Part shown: positions 46,166 through 55,112 of the stretch, piece after piece
Layout: each line of letters starts with the position of its first letter
Position numbering within the stretch: position 1 is the first letter of the stretch
Origin: DASYAN01 sp963727755
GTDB lineage: Bacteria > Chloroflexota > Ktedonobacteria > Ktedonobacterales > Ktedonobacteraceae
Length of the DNA stretch: 64,000 nucleotides
Assembly (NCBI GenBank): GCA_963727755.1
Contig: CAVSHN010000008.1
Coordinates: forward strand, 310,001-374,000
Direction: 5' to 3'
Translations under genes and position numbers: made by a program
The notes under the pieces: model-generated
Told to the model about the DNA's origin: nothing
The model's input: only the letters and a program-made list of their open reading frames with translations
The model's database searches: none

Positions 46166-47660
46166 TTACTCCTCCCAGCATAGACCACGTAGCATGACCT
46201 CTAACTTTAAGCATGATTTCAGCAAACTCGCTCTCTGGCTGTGAAGCGGCAACGATCCCGCAGCCTGCGAACAGCGTAGCCTGATTACCATCAACAAGAG
46301 CAGAGCGGAGAGCGACGGCGAATTCTCCATTGCCACTAGCCCCAATCCAGCCGATTGGACCAGCATACCAACCCCGGTCAAGCTGCTCATAGGCTCGGAT
46401 AGCTGCAAGTGCAGGCTGGCAAGGAAATCCTCCAACTGCGGGCGTTGGATGTAAGTCTTCAATTGCTTCTAGGATACTATGGCCTGGAAGTAGGCTGCCA
46501 GTAATGGCTGTTTCCAAATGCTGGATATTCTTCAGTTTGAGCAGATGAGGAGTGTCAGCGACCCAAACACGGGAGCATATGCTTGCGAGAGCATCGTGAA
46601 TGGTTGTCACCACAACTCTATGCTCTTCCTGGTTTTTCAAGTTTTGCAATAGCTCATTACCCAGGCACTGGTCTTCTTCTTCGGTAGTACCGCGTGGAGC
46701 TGAACCTGCCAGGGCCATGGTTTGGATCTGTCCATCTGCGCCACAGATAAGACGCTCAGGTGTGGCCCCAACAAAATAACGTTCGCCGCGCTGGATGGCA
46801 AAGACATAGGCTGTCGGGTAACTTGCGCACAGTCGGCGCACAACGGTGCCAATATCGAAGGCCCGTACTTCGTTGCTCACCTGGATTGCGCGAGCCAGTA
46901 CAACCTTTTGAAAGGCCTCTTCCCTGATCATCTGTACGATCTTGGCAACCTGTGCCATCCATTTTGCTGGCGCTTGCAGATCATGCATAACGAGTCGCTG
47001 CTGTGAGTTTACTGTATCACTTCTTGTGATAGTTTGTTCCAGGGTAATATTCAGCCGTTGGAGGGTAGCACTAATCTCTTCGATGACCTCTTTTATCTCA
47101 GTGTTGGGTTGGATCATGCTATTGATCGTGAGCGCAGCATTTGTTTCATCGCAATGAAAAAGTAAGCGAGGCAGAACAAGCAGTCCATCAGGGAAACCTT
47201 CCCAGAGTGGTGTATGTGGACTGAGAGGATCAAATGCAAAACCGCCAAAGAGGACTGGCCCATTCGTATAGGCTGGTAGTGTAGAGCTAGCTTGCCCACT
47301 AACTGCATATTTTTGTAAGTCGCGCCAGATTGTCGCCATATTCCCTACAGACTGGGGGCCTGTCGTAGTAATTGTTGTTGCGCTACCAGCACCGACCAAT
47401 GCTCGCAGTTCTGCGGGACGAGCCCAGAAAAAGCAATTGCCTATGTGCAGTGATTGAAACGTGATAAAGATGTCCAATGGGTCACAGGCTGTGATAGGTT
47501 GAGTAAAGCTAGCTAGGATCTGATGTCCCAGGTTAGTTGCACGTATAGCAGCTTGTCTCAGAATTTTCTCTAATTGTGTATAATCATAACCATCTTTCCA
47601 TAAGCTGCTGGTCCTACTTGTGTCCGAAATATTACCGAAAAAGCTGTCCATATATCTCAC
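46166..47660 (-). CDS. menF: isochorismate synthase, frameshift in last codons
   Basis: MenF isomerises chorismate to isochorismate, the entry step of menaquinone synthesis. The ~500-residue protein has the chorismate-enzyme core FQKVVLARAIQVSN, FVGATPERLICG, ALAGSAPRGTTEEEDQ, HLETAITGSLLPG, LHPTPAVGGFP and GWYAGPIGWIGASGNGEFAV, ending FAGCGIVAASQPESEFAEIM. As read, the frame runs on to 46092, over the menD start. Removing one base near 46203-46209 gives the natural ending LEVMLRGLCWEE with a stop at 46166-46168, 4 bases before menD. This is an expected operon junction, so the extra base is probably an error or very recent. Confidence 0.95.
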
Positions 47661-47795
47661 AACATCAAATGCTTATTCTAAGGCTCGCTTGAAGCTGTAT
47701 TGAACTAGCCAGCAGCCAAGAGCGACGCCTGTCGTATTATAGCATGAGCTGGCAGATCAGCGGACTCTCCTGAATTTGCCAGGGAAACTGTTGAG

Positions 47796-48578
47796 TTAAG
47801 CCTCTGGCCTCCTGATTATCCTCTGGATAGCTTCGAGCAAGCGTGCTTCCATGGCTGATAGATCATCCCTGGTAGCCATATTTTTAATATCATCCCTGGT
47901 AGCCATATTTTTAATATCATCCTTGGTAGCCATATTTTTAATATCATCCTTGGTAGCCATATTTTTAATATCATCCTTGGTAGCCATATTTTTAATATCA
48001 TCCTTGGTAGCCATATTTTTAATATCATCCTTGGTAGCCATATTTTTAATATCATCCTTGGTAGCCATATTTTTAATATCATCCTTGGTAGCCATATTCT
48101 CTTCGATCCTGTCAAAGCGCTTTGTATGCTCCTCTCCCACATTGATCATCTGCCCAATGAGATCCTGATGAGCATCCTGTTTTTGCTCAACGCTCTTAAA
48201 CTGATCTTCAATGTACTCTCGTAGATCGCTCTGAGTTGCCTTGACTATACCAATGTCAGCTCTTACACCCTCGACCTGGATCTTGGCAGTGTTAGCGCTA
48301 TCTTGGATTTCGTCGAGTCTCCTGTATATGCCGCCCGATTCGACCTCCAGTTTCGTGATCTGGATGGGCTCTGTATAGCGTTCTAGCCTTGCAATGCGTC
48401 TTTTCAGCTCTTGGAGTTCATCTCTGATGGGTTGCTCCACGGTGGGTATCCTTTCTGTGGTTGTGGATTTGGTCTTGATGTCGATAGTATATTCTATGAT
48501 GTGACACTCCGCACGTCCTAAAGGGACGGCGGCTTCTCGCTCATCACCAGAACGAGCTACGCGAAAATTGAGGAACAT
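47796..48578 (-). CDS. coiled-coil protein with nine MATKDDIKN repeats
   Basis: A 260-residue cytosolic protein from ATG 48578 after GAGGGT. Residues 45-175 are charged helices with heptad spacing (ELQELKRRIARLERY, YRRLDEIQDSANTAKIQVEG, EYIEDQFKSVEQKQDAHQDL). Residues 176-240 consist of nine copies of the 9-residue unit MATKDDIKN, the last two as MATRDDIKN and MATRDDLSA. The C-terminus is MEARLLEAIQRIIRRP. The pattern resembles DUF1640-like or phage-type coiled coils ('TKxDI' repeats), usually trimeric. Function unknown. Confidence 0.7.
   Translation of the reverse strand: MFLNFRVARSGDEREAAVPLGRAECHIIEYTIDIKTKSTTTERIPTVEQPIRDELQELKRRIARLERYTEPIQITKLEVESGGIYRRLDEIQDSANTAKIQVEGVRADIGIVKATQSDLREYIEDQFKSVEQKQDAHQDLIGQMINVGEEHTKRFDRIEENMATKDDIKNMATKDDIKNMATKDDIKNMATKDDIKNMATKDDIKNMATKDDIKNMATKDDIKNMATRDDIKNMATRDDLSAMEARLLEAIQRIIRRPEA
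47861..48096 (-). repeat. 27-bp tandem repeat, about 8.7 copies
   Basis: Eight full units of TTTTTAATATCATCCTTGGT plus AGCCATA (plus-strand view) from 47881 to 48096, preceded by a 20-base partial unit. Most units are identical. Because 27 is a multiple of 3 and the unit has no stop in several frames, spurious long frames exist on both strands. Confidence 0.95.
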
Positions 48579-49068
48579 ACCCTCAATCCTGTGGGTGGTG
48601 CCATATCACCAACTACTGAGCCGTAGCCCAGATACTTTTTGTACGCTTATTTGGAAAAGGCCTGCACGATGCAGAGGCTCTCTTTAGCCTACGTAGCCGT
48701 GGTCTTAGGCCAACACAGCTGTGTTTTTACCCGTAGCCCTTCGCCACGGAACCCGTACACTCTTCAGTTTGCAAGATACTCTACTATCAGAAACGAAGCA
48801 TGTTCACAGATGTAACATCGAAATATTCAACAAAGCATGATAGTATGAGAAAAAACTGTGAAATATCATATGCGAACAGGCTTTGGGTTCAAACCACGAC
48901 GCCTAACCGCACAGGCTCGCATCCGTGGCGGCTAGCGGCGGGCTAAAGCCCTTTTTTGTCACTACAGTCAATAAGATTAATCAAAAGATCAAAACCAAGT
49001 AGGTATACATAAAAGGATTTCTGAGGTATAATAGAATTTAGACAATGAAGCTATACGGGGAGATGGCA
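48579..49068. other. 490-bp non-coding region with hairpins
   Basis: No gene is supported. The stretch 48600-48770 has repeated CCGTAGCCC words and the palindrome CACAGCTGTG, and 48930-48960 has GGCGGGCTAAAGCCCTTTTTT, an intrinsic-terminator-like hairpin. TATAAT at 49027-49032 is probably the -10 box of the downstream hicB-like gene. Confidence 0.4.
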
Positions 49069-49290
49069 ATGAAAGACTATCATATCAATATATTCTACAG
49101 TGAGGAGGACGAGGGCTATATTGCTGACATCCCAGATCTAAAATCTTGTTCTGCTTTCGGCGAGACACCTGAAGAGGCCCTGAAGGAAGTTTTGATCGCC
49201 AAGGCCAGTTGGCTTGAGGCAGCTCGCTCAGAAGGGAAACCAGTGCCATTGCCGCGATACAAGCCTGTAATTTATCAAGCAGCCTCTTAA
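49069..49290 (+). CDS. solitary HicB-like protein
   Basis: I choose ATG 49069 (MKDYHINIFYSEEDEGYIAD), 6 bases after GGGGAG; two earlier ATGs at 49045 and 49063 are in frame. The 73-residue protein has the HicB pattern YSEEDEGYIADIPDLKSCSA, FGETPEEALKEVLIAKASWL and PVPLPRYKP. HicB proteins neutralise HicA, but no HicA is adjacent; its 3' end overlaps the convergent GNAT gene by 4 bases. Many such single HicB-like genes exist and their role is unclear. Confidence 0.85.
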   Translation: MKDYHINIFYSEEDEGYIADIPDLKSCSAFGETPEEALKEVLIAKASWLEAARSEGKPVPLPRYKPVIYQAAS

Positions 49291-49736
49291 CTCTCAAGAG
49301 CTACTCTAAAACTATAGCCGTGCTTTTGAAATCCCAAAGACTCATAAAATTGATGAGCTGCTAGCCGCTTCATATTACTAGAAAGTGCTAATTTAGCACA
49401 TCCATCCCTCTTACAATAATTCATGGCAAATTGCATCATCAACTTCCCAATGCCTTTTCCTCTCCATTGCTCATCTACTACTACATCTTCGACAATCCCC
49501 GATGATTTGCCTCGATGAGCAAGGCTATCCATGATTAGCAAAGTAAACGTTCCTACGATTTGCCCATCCTTCACGGCAACATAGAGCTTATAATCAGGAT
49601 ACGTATTTATTTTCCTGAACATTTGTATAGCTTCTTCGATAGACAATTGTTCACTGTTACTTGTATCAAGTTGCTTATAGAGGTCGATGATTGCTGGTAA
49701 ATCCTGTTCTTTTGCTTCTTGTATCTCTATATTCAT
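49287..49736 (-). CDS. GNAT-family N-acetyltransferase
   Basis: Start at ATG 49736 (MNIEIQEAKEQDLPAIIDLY) with AAAGGTG upstream. The 149-residue protein shows GNAT order: VAVKDGQIVGTFTLLIMD, GIVEDVVVDEQWRGKGIGKL with the acetyl-CoA loop R-G-K-G-I-G, MMQFAMNYCKRDGCAKLALS, and AHQFYESLGFQKHGYSF. It transfers an acetyl group from acetyl-CoA to an amine on an unknown substrate. Convergent with the HicB-like gene, overlapping by 4 bases. Confidence 0.93.
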   Translation of the reverse strand: MNIEIQEAKEQDLPAIIDLYKQLDTSNSEQLSIEEAIQMFRKINTYPDYKLYVAVKDGQIVGTFTLLIMDSLAHRGKSSGIVEDVVVDEQWRGKGIGKLMMQFAMNYCKRDGCAKLALSSNMKRLAAHQFYESLGFQKHGYSFRVALES

Positions 49737-50021
49737 ATAAATCACCTTTTATCCAACATTCCACAGTTTAGGGAGAAAAAAATAGAATTGTGAATAGGTA
49801 GGACCAAGCAGACGAAGAACCTGTGCCACTATTCCCAAATGATCCAGTCGTTCCGTTTGGTACTCTACTTGCTCTGACACTTCTTTGGCTCTTCCCTGTT
49901 TTTGCTTACCTTACGGGAAATCCTTTTTTCTGTCAACCCTTCTGCGGAATGTGGGCAAGAATGTAGAAATTGGCAATATAATAGATTATTTAATTCATAA
50001 AGAGAAACTTTATTAAAGATA

Positions 50022-51503
50022 ATGGGAGATATGTCTCTTAAGGAAATGCAAGCAGAGCGCGAAGCTTGGGTACAAAACATTCCGGAAGCATGTAGAGAAA
50101 TTCAATGTCAAAACTTATTTTTTGAACAACAGGAGATCTTATTGAAGATAACGCAAAGTATGCCCCTTGCGCAAATGCGAGCAGTGCACGAAGCTTGGGT
50201 ACAAACCATCTCGGAAACATATAGAGATTCATACTATCATGCATTGTTTGTTCCAGAAAGGGAGGCTCTATTAAAACAAACGAAAGATATGCCCCTTGCA
50301 CAAAGGCGAGCAGTGCAAAAAGCTTGGATTGAGTCCCTTGAGCAAGCAGGTGGAGGGGTGCAACATTTGCAGTACAATGAATTATTTGATTCAGAAATGG
50401 AGGATTTAATAAAGCAAACGAAAGATATGTCTTTTGAAGACAAGCGAGCAGTGCAAAAAGATTGGCTAGAGTCTCTCCCAGAAGAATATAGAGGAGAGCA
50501 ATATAATAAATTATTAGCTCCCGAAATAGGGGATTTGTTAGAGCGAACGCAAGATATGTCTTTTAAGGACATGCAAGAAGAGCACAGAGCTTGGCTAGAA
50601 ACCCTCCCACAAGAATGTAGAAATTGGCAATATAATAGATTATTGGCATTTGAAAGATTGGATTTATTCAATCTAACGCAAGATATGCTCCTTGCGCAAA
50701 GGCGAGCAGAGCAAAAAGCTTGGATCGAGTCCTTCCCGCAAGAATATAGAGCAGAACAATACAATGAGTTATTAGCTCCTGAAAGAGAGGATTTAGTCAT
50801 TCGAACGATAAATATGCCTCCTGAGCAATGGCAGACAGAGCACGAAGCTTGGATACAAACCATCCCACAACCATATCAAGCAGAACAATCTCGAAGCTTG
50901 CAAGAAGCATATCAACGGGAACTGTCTACACAACAACGCATCGCACAGGAAGAGCATCATAGGCAACAGCATCATGAAAGAGTGGAAATGATCATAAATG
51001 AGCAAAAGTTAGAGATAGAGATACCAGACCAAAGCACACCGGAATGGACAAATTTTGCAGCCGATCTGATCTCAAAATATGAAGACCAACATGGCCTGGG
51101 AACTAGCGGAATCCTAGGAGATATCCTACAGGGAGGAACACGCGAAGAAGCCAGTTGGGAAGAAATAAGAAACTGTCAAGAATACAAAGGCTTGATGACT
51201 TGGGTCCTGAGAAGATGGCGAGCCAGAGAACAGTATCGGGAAATAGCGCAAACTGTCATAGATGAGAATGATTTAGAGATAGAAATACCAAACCAAAGCA
51301 CACCGGCATGGGCAGATTTTACAGCCAACCTGATTACAGAATGTAAAGACAAAACAGACCTAGGAAGCAGCGACGCCCTAGAAGATATCCTAGGAGGAGG
51401 GATACATGGAGGAACTCGTTGGCATGAGATAAGAAAAACCAATGAATACAAAGGTTTGATGTCTTGGGTCCTTAGAAAATGGCAGGATCGTGATAACGTG
51501 TAA
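50022..51503 (+). CDS. 43-residue-repeat protein with duplicated C-terminal domain
   Basis: A 493-residue protein. Residues 1-290 hold about seven copies of a ~43-residue helical unit such as LIKQTKDMSFEDKRAVQKDW then LESLPEEYRGEQYNKLLAPE. A Gln/His-rich linker (RIAQEEHHRQQHHERV) leads to two ~83-residue copies of a domain: LEIEIPDQSTPEWTNFAADL ... YKGLMTWVLRRW and LEIEIPNQSTPAWADFTANL ... YKGLMSWVLRKW. No signal, membrane helix or known motif. Just upstream, 49950-50010 still spells part of another unit (CRNWQYNRLF) broken by stops, so the gene may once have been longer. Function unknown. Confidence 0.7.
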   Translation: MGDMSLKEMQAEREAWVQNIPEACREIQCQNLFFEQQEILLKITQSMPLAQMRAVHEAWVQTISETYRDSYYHALFVPEREALLKQTKDMPLAQRRAVQKAWIESLEQAGGGVQHLQYNELFDSEMEDLIKQTKDMSFEDKRAVQKDWLESLPEEYRGEQYNKLLAPEIGDLLERTQDMSFKDMQEEHRAWLETLPQECRNWQYNRLLAFERLDLFNLTQDMLLAQRRAEQKAWIESFPQEYRAEQYNELLAPEREDLVIRTINMPPEQWQTEHEAWIQTIPQPYQAEQSRSLQEAYQRELSTQQRIAQEEHHRQQHHERVEMIINEQKLEIEIPDQSTPEWTNFAADLISKYEDQHGLGTSGILGDILQGGTREEASWEEIRNCQEYKGLMTWVLRRWRAREQYREIAQTVIDENDLEIEIPNQSTPAWADFTANLITECKDKTDLGSSDALEDILGGGIHGGTRWHEIRKTNEYKGLMSWVLRKWQDRDNV

Positions 51504-51559
51504 TAATCTACTGCTCTTTTGCAGACTATAGATATGCGAGAGCGGAAAAGCATATAAAA

Positions 51560-51602
51560 CATGGGAAAAGCGAATACTATGAATGTATCCGCTTTTCCCA
51601 TG
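51560..51602. terminator. 18-bp hairpin between convergent genes
   Basis: CATGGGAAAAGCGAATAC (51560-51577) pairs with GTATCCGCTTTTCCCATG (51585-51602) with one G-T pair and a 7-base loop. It lies between the stops of the repeat protein and the small HTH gene and probably ends both transcripts. Confidence 0.7.
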
Positions 51603-51658
51603 CATCCATTGCTTGATTGCATGCTATATGCAATCGTTGCCTCGTTCCAGCTATATGC

Positions 51659-51862
51659 CTATGAGGCGCTGGCTAGGCTTTGTGACAAGTTCTCGCCGAG
51701 CAGCTTTTCGACCGTCTCCCGTTTGATCCGGTATCCCTGGCGTTCGTGGATGTGCGGCAAAATAACTGCATCTAGCACACCTTGTTTGATCCAGCGGCGT
51801 ACGGTCGTGTCATCGACACGCAGGATTTGAGCAACTTCTGCTACTGTTAACAAGTCATTCAT
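51659..51862 (-). CDS. excisionase/MerR-type HTH DNA-binding protein
   Basis: A 67-residue protein, MNDLLTVAEVAQILRVDDTT followed by VRRWIKQGVLDAVILPHIHE and YRIKRETVEKLLGENL. This is the winged-helix 'HTH_17' excisionase-type module (T-V-x-E-V-A-x-x-L-x-V-D-x-x-T-V-R-R-W). Such single-domain proteins are regulators or recombination directionality factors. No integrase is nearby. A ribosome site AAGGAG lies just upstream of the start. Confidence 0.88.
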   Translation of the reverse strand: MNDLLTVAEVAQILRVDDTTVRRWIKQGVLDAVILPHIHERQGYRIKRETVEKLLGENLSQSLASAS

Positions 51863-52278
51863 GATAGTAATCTCCTTGGTTCAAATTTACCCATCGAAGC
51901 ACTTAGAAAGGCTACATATTCAGTGCACTATTCTAAATGGGAACGACATTCAAAAACCCTGTAGGTAAGTGTACAGGCTTCTATTGTGTTTGTATTATAA
52001 AATCTTTCTCGGCATCTGTAAACAAATTTAGTAATGTGTAGGTAAAAAGGGTGACGAAAAAGAAAATTTTATATCAAAATGTATGTCTAAAGATAGAGAC
52101 TTTTTGGTATGTCTCTAGTGAGAGATCTGTCACAAGGCCATTTTGGGCACGAACCGTACAATCTTTTGTCCCATCTTCTTGCCTTTCCTCGTTCATCGTG
52201 CTACCATAGCTTGCGTTCTTAGAGATCATCTTTCCTCCCCGCAACTCAAATTCGGGGATATCCAGAGGTTGGATCTGG
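51863..52278. other. intergenic region between divergent genes
   Basis: AT-rich near 51990-52110. It should contain promoters for the HTH gene (minus) and the FHA gene (plus), but no box pair stands out enough to call. No RNA gene or repeat seen. Confidence 0.35.
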
Positions 52279-52779
52279 GTGAATGTAAATCAAAACTATG
52301 GTGTGCTGCGCGTTATGGGTGTGCATCGTATACACCAAGCAGCTCACGGGAAGCGTGTGAATCTACACCCGTCCGCGATCACTCTGATGGATCAGGATGG
52401 GTATCAGTTGGATTGGTTAGCAGAAGAGCGCTTTGTGCATGTAATCTCGAGTCGTGAGATAACCATTGGTCGTGCCCTAGATAATGATGTTATTTTGATG
52501 GACCCGACAGTCTCACGTAAGCATGCTTGTCTGGTATTAGATAACCGGGGATGGTGTATTTATAATCTCTCGGAGAAAAATACTGTGCTGGTGAATGGGC
52601 ACAGTGTCCCAAGTGGGGATTATCTTTCTCTGCTGCCACAGGATTTTTTGCAGATAGGCAAGACGATACTACAACTGGTGGCTCCACGGCTCGGAACAGC
52701 TGACAATATGTCTCCATCCCCTTCAGTGGATCAGCTTACAGTATTGCCCTTCCTGCCTGATCATGAAATCCTCCACTAA
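52279..52779 (+). CDS. FHA-domain protein
   Basis: A 166-residue protein from GTG 52279 (an ATG 36 bases downstream is also possible). Residues ~60-135 form a forkhead-associated domain: ITIGRALDNDVILMDPTVSR then KHACL, NLSEKNTVLVNGHSV, and FLQIGKTILQLV. The G-R, S-R-K-H and N-T-V-L-V-N-G positions for phosphothreonine binding are all kept. It overlaps the PrsW-like gene by 17 bases, so the two are co-translated and may act together in phosphorylation-linked membrane signalling. Confidence 0.93.
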   Translation: MNVNQNYGVLRVMGVHRIHQAAHGKRVNLHPSAITLMDQDGYQLDWLAEERFVHVISSREITIGRALDNDVILMDPTVSRKHACLVLDNRGWCIYNLSEKNTVLVNGHSVPSGDYLSLLPQDFLQIGKTILQLVAPRLGTADNMSPSPSVDQLTVLPFLPDHEILH

Positions 52780-54142
52780 TGGTCATGAACTGCACACAGG
52801 TTGCACTCAAGAGTTTGTCTCACAAGAAGCGGACTCAGCAGTTGCTGCCTCTCTATCTGTATCGCCTGATGCTGAATTGACGATGCAAACATGGCATGAT
52901 GAAAGGGAGAGTTTGTCGGGAAATGTTGTGACGATGGAGCTGGCCTTACCTCGTCGCCTAGGCATCCGTGTGCGTTGGATGACTCTCCTAGTGGGTCTGG
53001 TTGTTTTGACAGTAGGCGTGATCGGTGCGTTTGTATTGAATAGCCTGGGGGAGTTTGCGGTATTAGTACAGAGTAGTCCATCCGATTTATTAGTAGGATT
53101 GACGATTCCCCTCATCCCTGCCATCAGTATCAACTTGCTCGTCAACTTCATAGATCGTTTTAAGCGTGAACCCTGGCTTTTACGACTAGCAGCATTTTTG
53201 TGGGGAGCCATTATCGCTATTCCTCCCGCAGTATTCGTAGAGCAATTCATAGATGGCATCATATCGAACTGGTGGGGGGTCTATCCCAATATCGCCTTGC
53301 ACTCTTTTCTGCAAGGATTGGATGCCGGGGTAACAGAAGAAACAGTCAAGGGACTTGGCTTACTCTTGCTCTTTGTCGTGTTACGTGACCAATTTGATAA
53401 TATTACCGATGGGATTGTCTATGGAGCCCTGATTGGTGCTGGCTTTGCGATGGTCGAGAATATGGTCAATTTTGTGAACCCAAGAGACTTGCTTGGCCTA
53501 ATTGTGGGTAGAATTGTGCTTGGCTGGTTCTGTCACTTGACCTTTACTGTGTGTTTTGGGGCGGCCCTGGGCTATATTCGCCATACCAGGGTGCGCTGGC
53601 AAAAGATCGTTATTCCGCTTCTAGGGTATCTGTTGGCCGTAGGTTTGCATACTGGCTTTGATTTTGTCAATGCCTTTGTCAGAAACTTTTCATTTACACA
53701 CTCACATACTACCACTATGACCACTCTCATGCTTGTTGCGGTGGTGAGTGACTACATTCCCCCTTTTATTGCACAGGTTGCAATTCTCTCTGTATTGATC
53801 AAAGCACTAGCTCATGAAGAAGCTATAATCCGTGAATTTCTTGTTTCAGAAGTATCTGCTGGAATAGTTACTGTTGATGAGTATGCACTTATTCAACACT
53901 CTTTTGCACGCACGAAAAATGAAAGGAAAATTCTGTGGCAGCAGGGAATAAAGCAGTGGCTGCGGGTAAAATCGTTATATCAGACGGAAATCGGGTTAGC
54001 TTTTCGCAAATGGCATCTGAGAATGGGTGATAATCCGAAATTTACTCATATGCATTCAGAAGATGCTTATCGACAGCGAATACTGCTCTTACGCCAACAG
54101 ATTGTGACTGCTCAGGAAAACAAAAACATTGTGGATGGATGA
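52763..54142 (+). CDS. PrsW-family membrane protease
   Basis: A 459-residue membrane protein with a ~70-residue cytosolic N-terminus, eight to nine hydrophobic helices (from about residue 72) and a ~75-residue soluble tail. The family's glutamate motif is in AGVTEETVKGLGLLLLF, followed by DGIVYGALIGAGFAMVENMV and later LAVGLHTGFDFVNAF; these E-E-x-x-K, E-N and H residues form the putative metalloprotease site of PrsW and related CPBP-like proteases. B. subtilis PrsW cleaves an anti-sigma factor. The start at ATG 52763 lies within the end of the FHA gene. Confidence 0.9.
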   Translation: MKSSTNGHELHTGCTQEFVSQEADSAVAASLSVSPDAELTMQTWHDERESLSGNVVTMELALPRRLGIRVRWMTLLVGLVVLTVGVIGAFVLNSLGEFAVLVQSSPSDLLVGLTIPLIPAISINLLVNFIDRFKREPWLLRLAAFLWGAIIAIPPAVFVEQFIDGIISNWWGVYPNIALHSFLQGLDAGVTEETVKGLGLLLLFVVLRDQFDNITDGIVYGALIGAGFAMVENMVNFVNPRDLLGLIVGRIVLGWFCHLTFTVCFGAALGYIRHTRVRWQKIVIPLLGYLLAVGLHTGFDFVNAFVRNFSFTHSHTTTMTTLMLVAVVSDYIPPFIAQVAILSVLIKALAHEEAIIREFLVSEVSAGIVTVDEYALIQHSFARTKNERKILWQQGIKQWLRVKSLYQTEIGLAFRKWHLRMGDNPKFTHMHSEDAYRQRILLLRQQIVTAQENKNIVDG

Positions 54143-54271
54143 TCTCTTACAGGCAGTGTTGCTTCGTTGTTTCAATTTCTGAGCAATTGCATGTGAGGAT
54201 GAGCTATGGTATTATGATATACGAGAAGGTGAAAATCATTGAGCCATCATTGAGCAAGAAGAGGGATTCTG

Positions 54272-54964
54272 ATGGAGAGAGAAAGCGAAGCGATGTATCT
54301 CAAACAGGTCAGCATCTTCAAGGGTCTCGACGACAAAGAAGTTCACGATCTGATAACTATTGCCAAAAAGCGTATCTTTCGCTCTGGGGAAGTCATTTTT
54401 CATCGTGATGACCCTGGACAAATGCTCTACATCATTAAAGAAGGCAAAGTAAAAATTTGCCTGATTAGCCCCGATGGGCAAGAAATCTCTCTGGTTGTCT
54501 TTGGCAAAGGAGAATACTTCGGCGAATTTGCGCTGCTGGATGGCCTCCCCCGATCCGCTAACGCTATCGCACTGGAGAAGGTTGAATGTTATACCTTGCT
54601 ACGTAGCGACTTCCACAGCGTCATCATGAAGAATCCGAAGATCGCGATTCAGGTAATGGAAGTGCTCTGTGAGCGTTTACGTAAAACAGATCAGAAGGTA
54701 GAAGATTTAATCGTCTTGGATGTCTATGGACGAGTCGCTAAAAAGTTGCTGGAATTAGCCGAAACTCACGGTCTTAAACGAGAGGATGGTAGTATCCTTA
54801 TTAATATGCGCCTGACCCAGCAAGATTTGGCCGCCATGGTTGGAGCTTCACGAGAAAGCGTTAATAAGGTTCTGGGGCATTATACTGATAAGCAGTATAT
54901 CACTACTGACAAGCATAAAATTACCCTCCGTCGTGTCGCAGACCTGAAACGCCGTTTTTATTAA
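54272..54964 (+). CDS. Crp/Fnr-family transcription regulator
   Basis: A 230-residue protein with the cyclic-nucleotide-binding fold: FKGLDDKEVHDLITIAKKRI, GEVIFHRDDPGQMLYIIKEG and GEYFGEFALLDGLPRSANAI, the last being the ligand loop (G-E-x-A-L-L-D-G-x-P-R-S-A). A long helix leads to a C-terminal HTH, MRLTQQDLAAMVGASRESVN then KVLGHY. No Fe-S cysteines like those of FNR. It likely senses cAMP or a related nucleotide and activates or represses target promoters. GAAGAGG precedes ATG 54272. Confidence 0.95.
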   Translation: MERESEAMYLKQVSIFKGLDDKEVHDLITIAKKRIFRSGEVIFHRDDPGQMLYIIKEGKVKICLISPDGQEISLVVFGKGEYFGEFALLDGLPRSANAIALEKVECYTLLRSDFHSVIMKNPKIAIQVMEVLCERLRKTDQKVEDLIVLDVYGRVAKKLLELAETHGLKREDGSILINMRLTQQDLAAMVGASRESVNKVLGHYTDKQYITTDKHKITLRRVADLKRRFY

Positions 54965-55112
54965 CAATAGATATCAGGTGTTAATAGAAATATCCGGCAG
55001 CATCTTGCATGAAACTCCACTGTCACTCCCCAGACGGGTAATCATGCTACTCACGGAAAGCCCATCCAGGGACACTCTATATTGTTGAAAGAAGAGGGTT
55101 ACTACGACGACT

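Noticed and set aside
47816..48168. Long frames on both strands with perfect internal repeats
   Set aside because: They are other-frame readings of the 27-bp repeat; only the 260-residue frame has a sensible start, heptads outside the repeat and natural composition.
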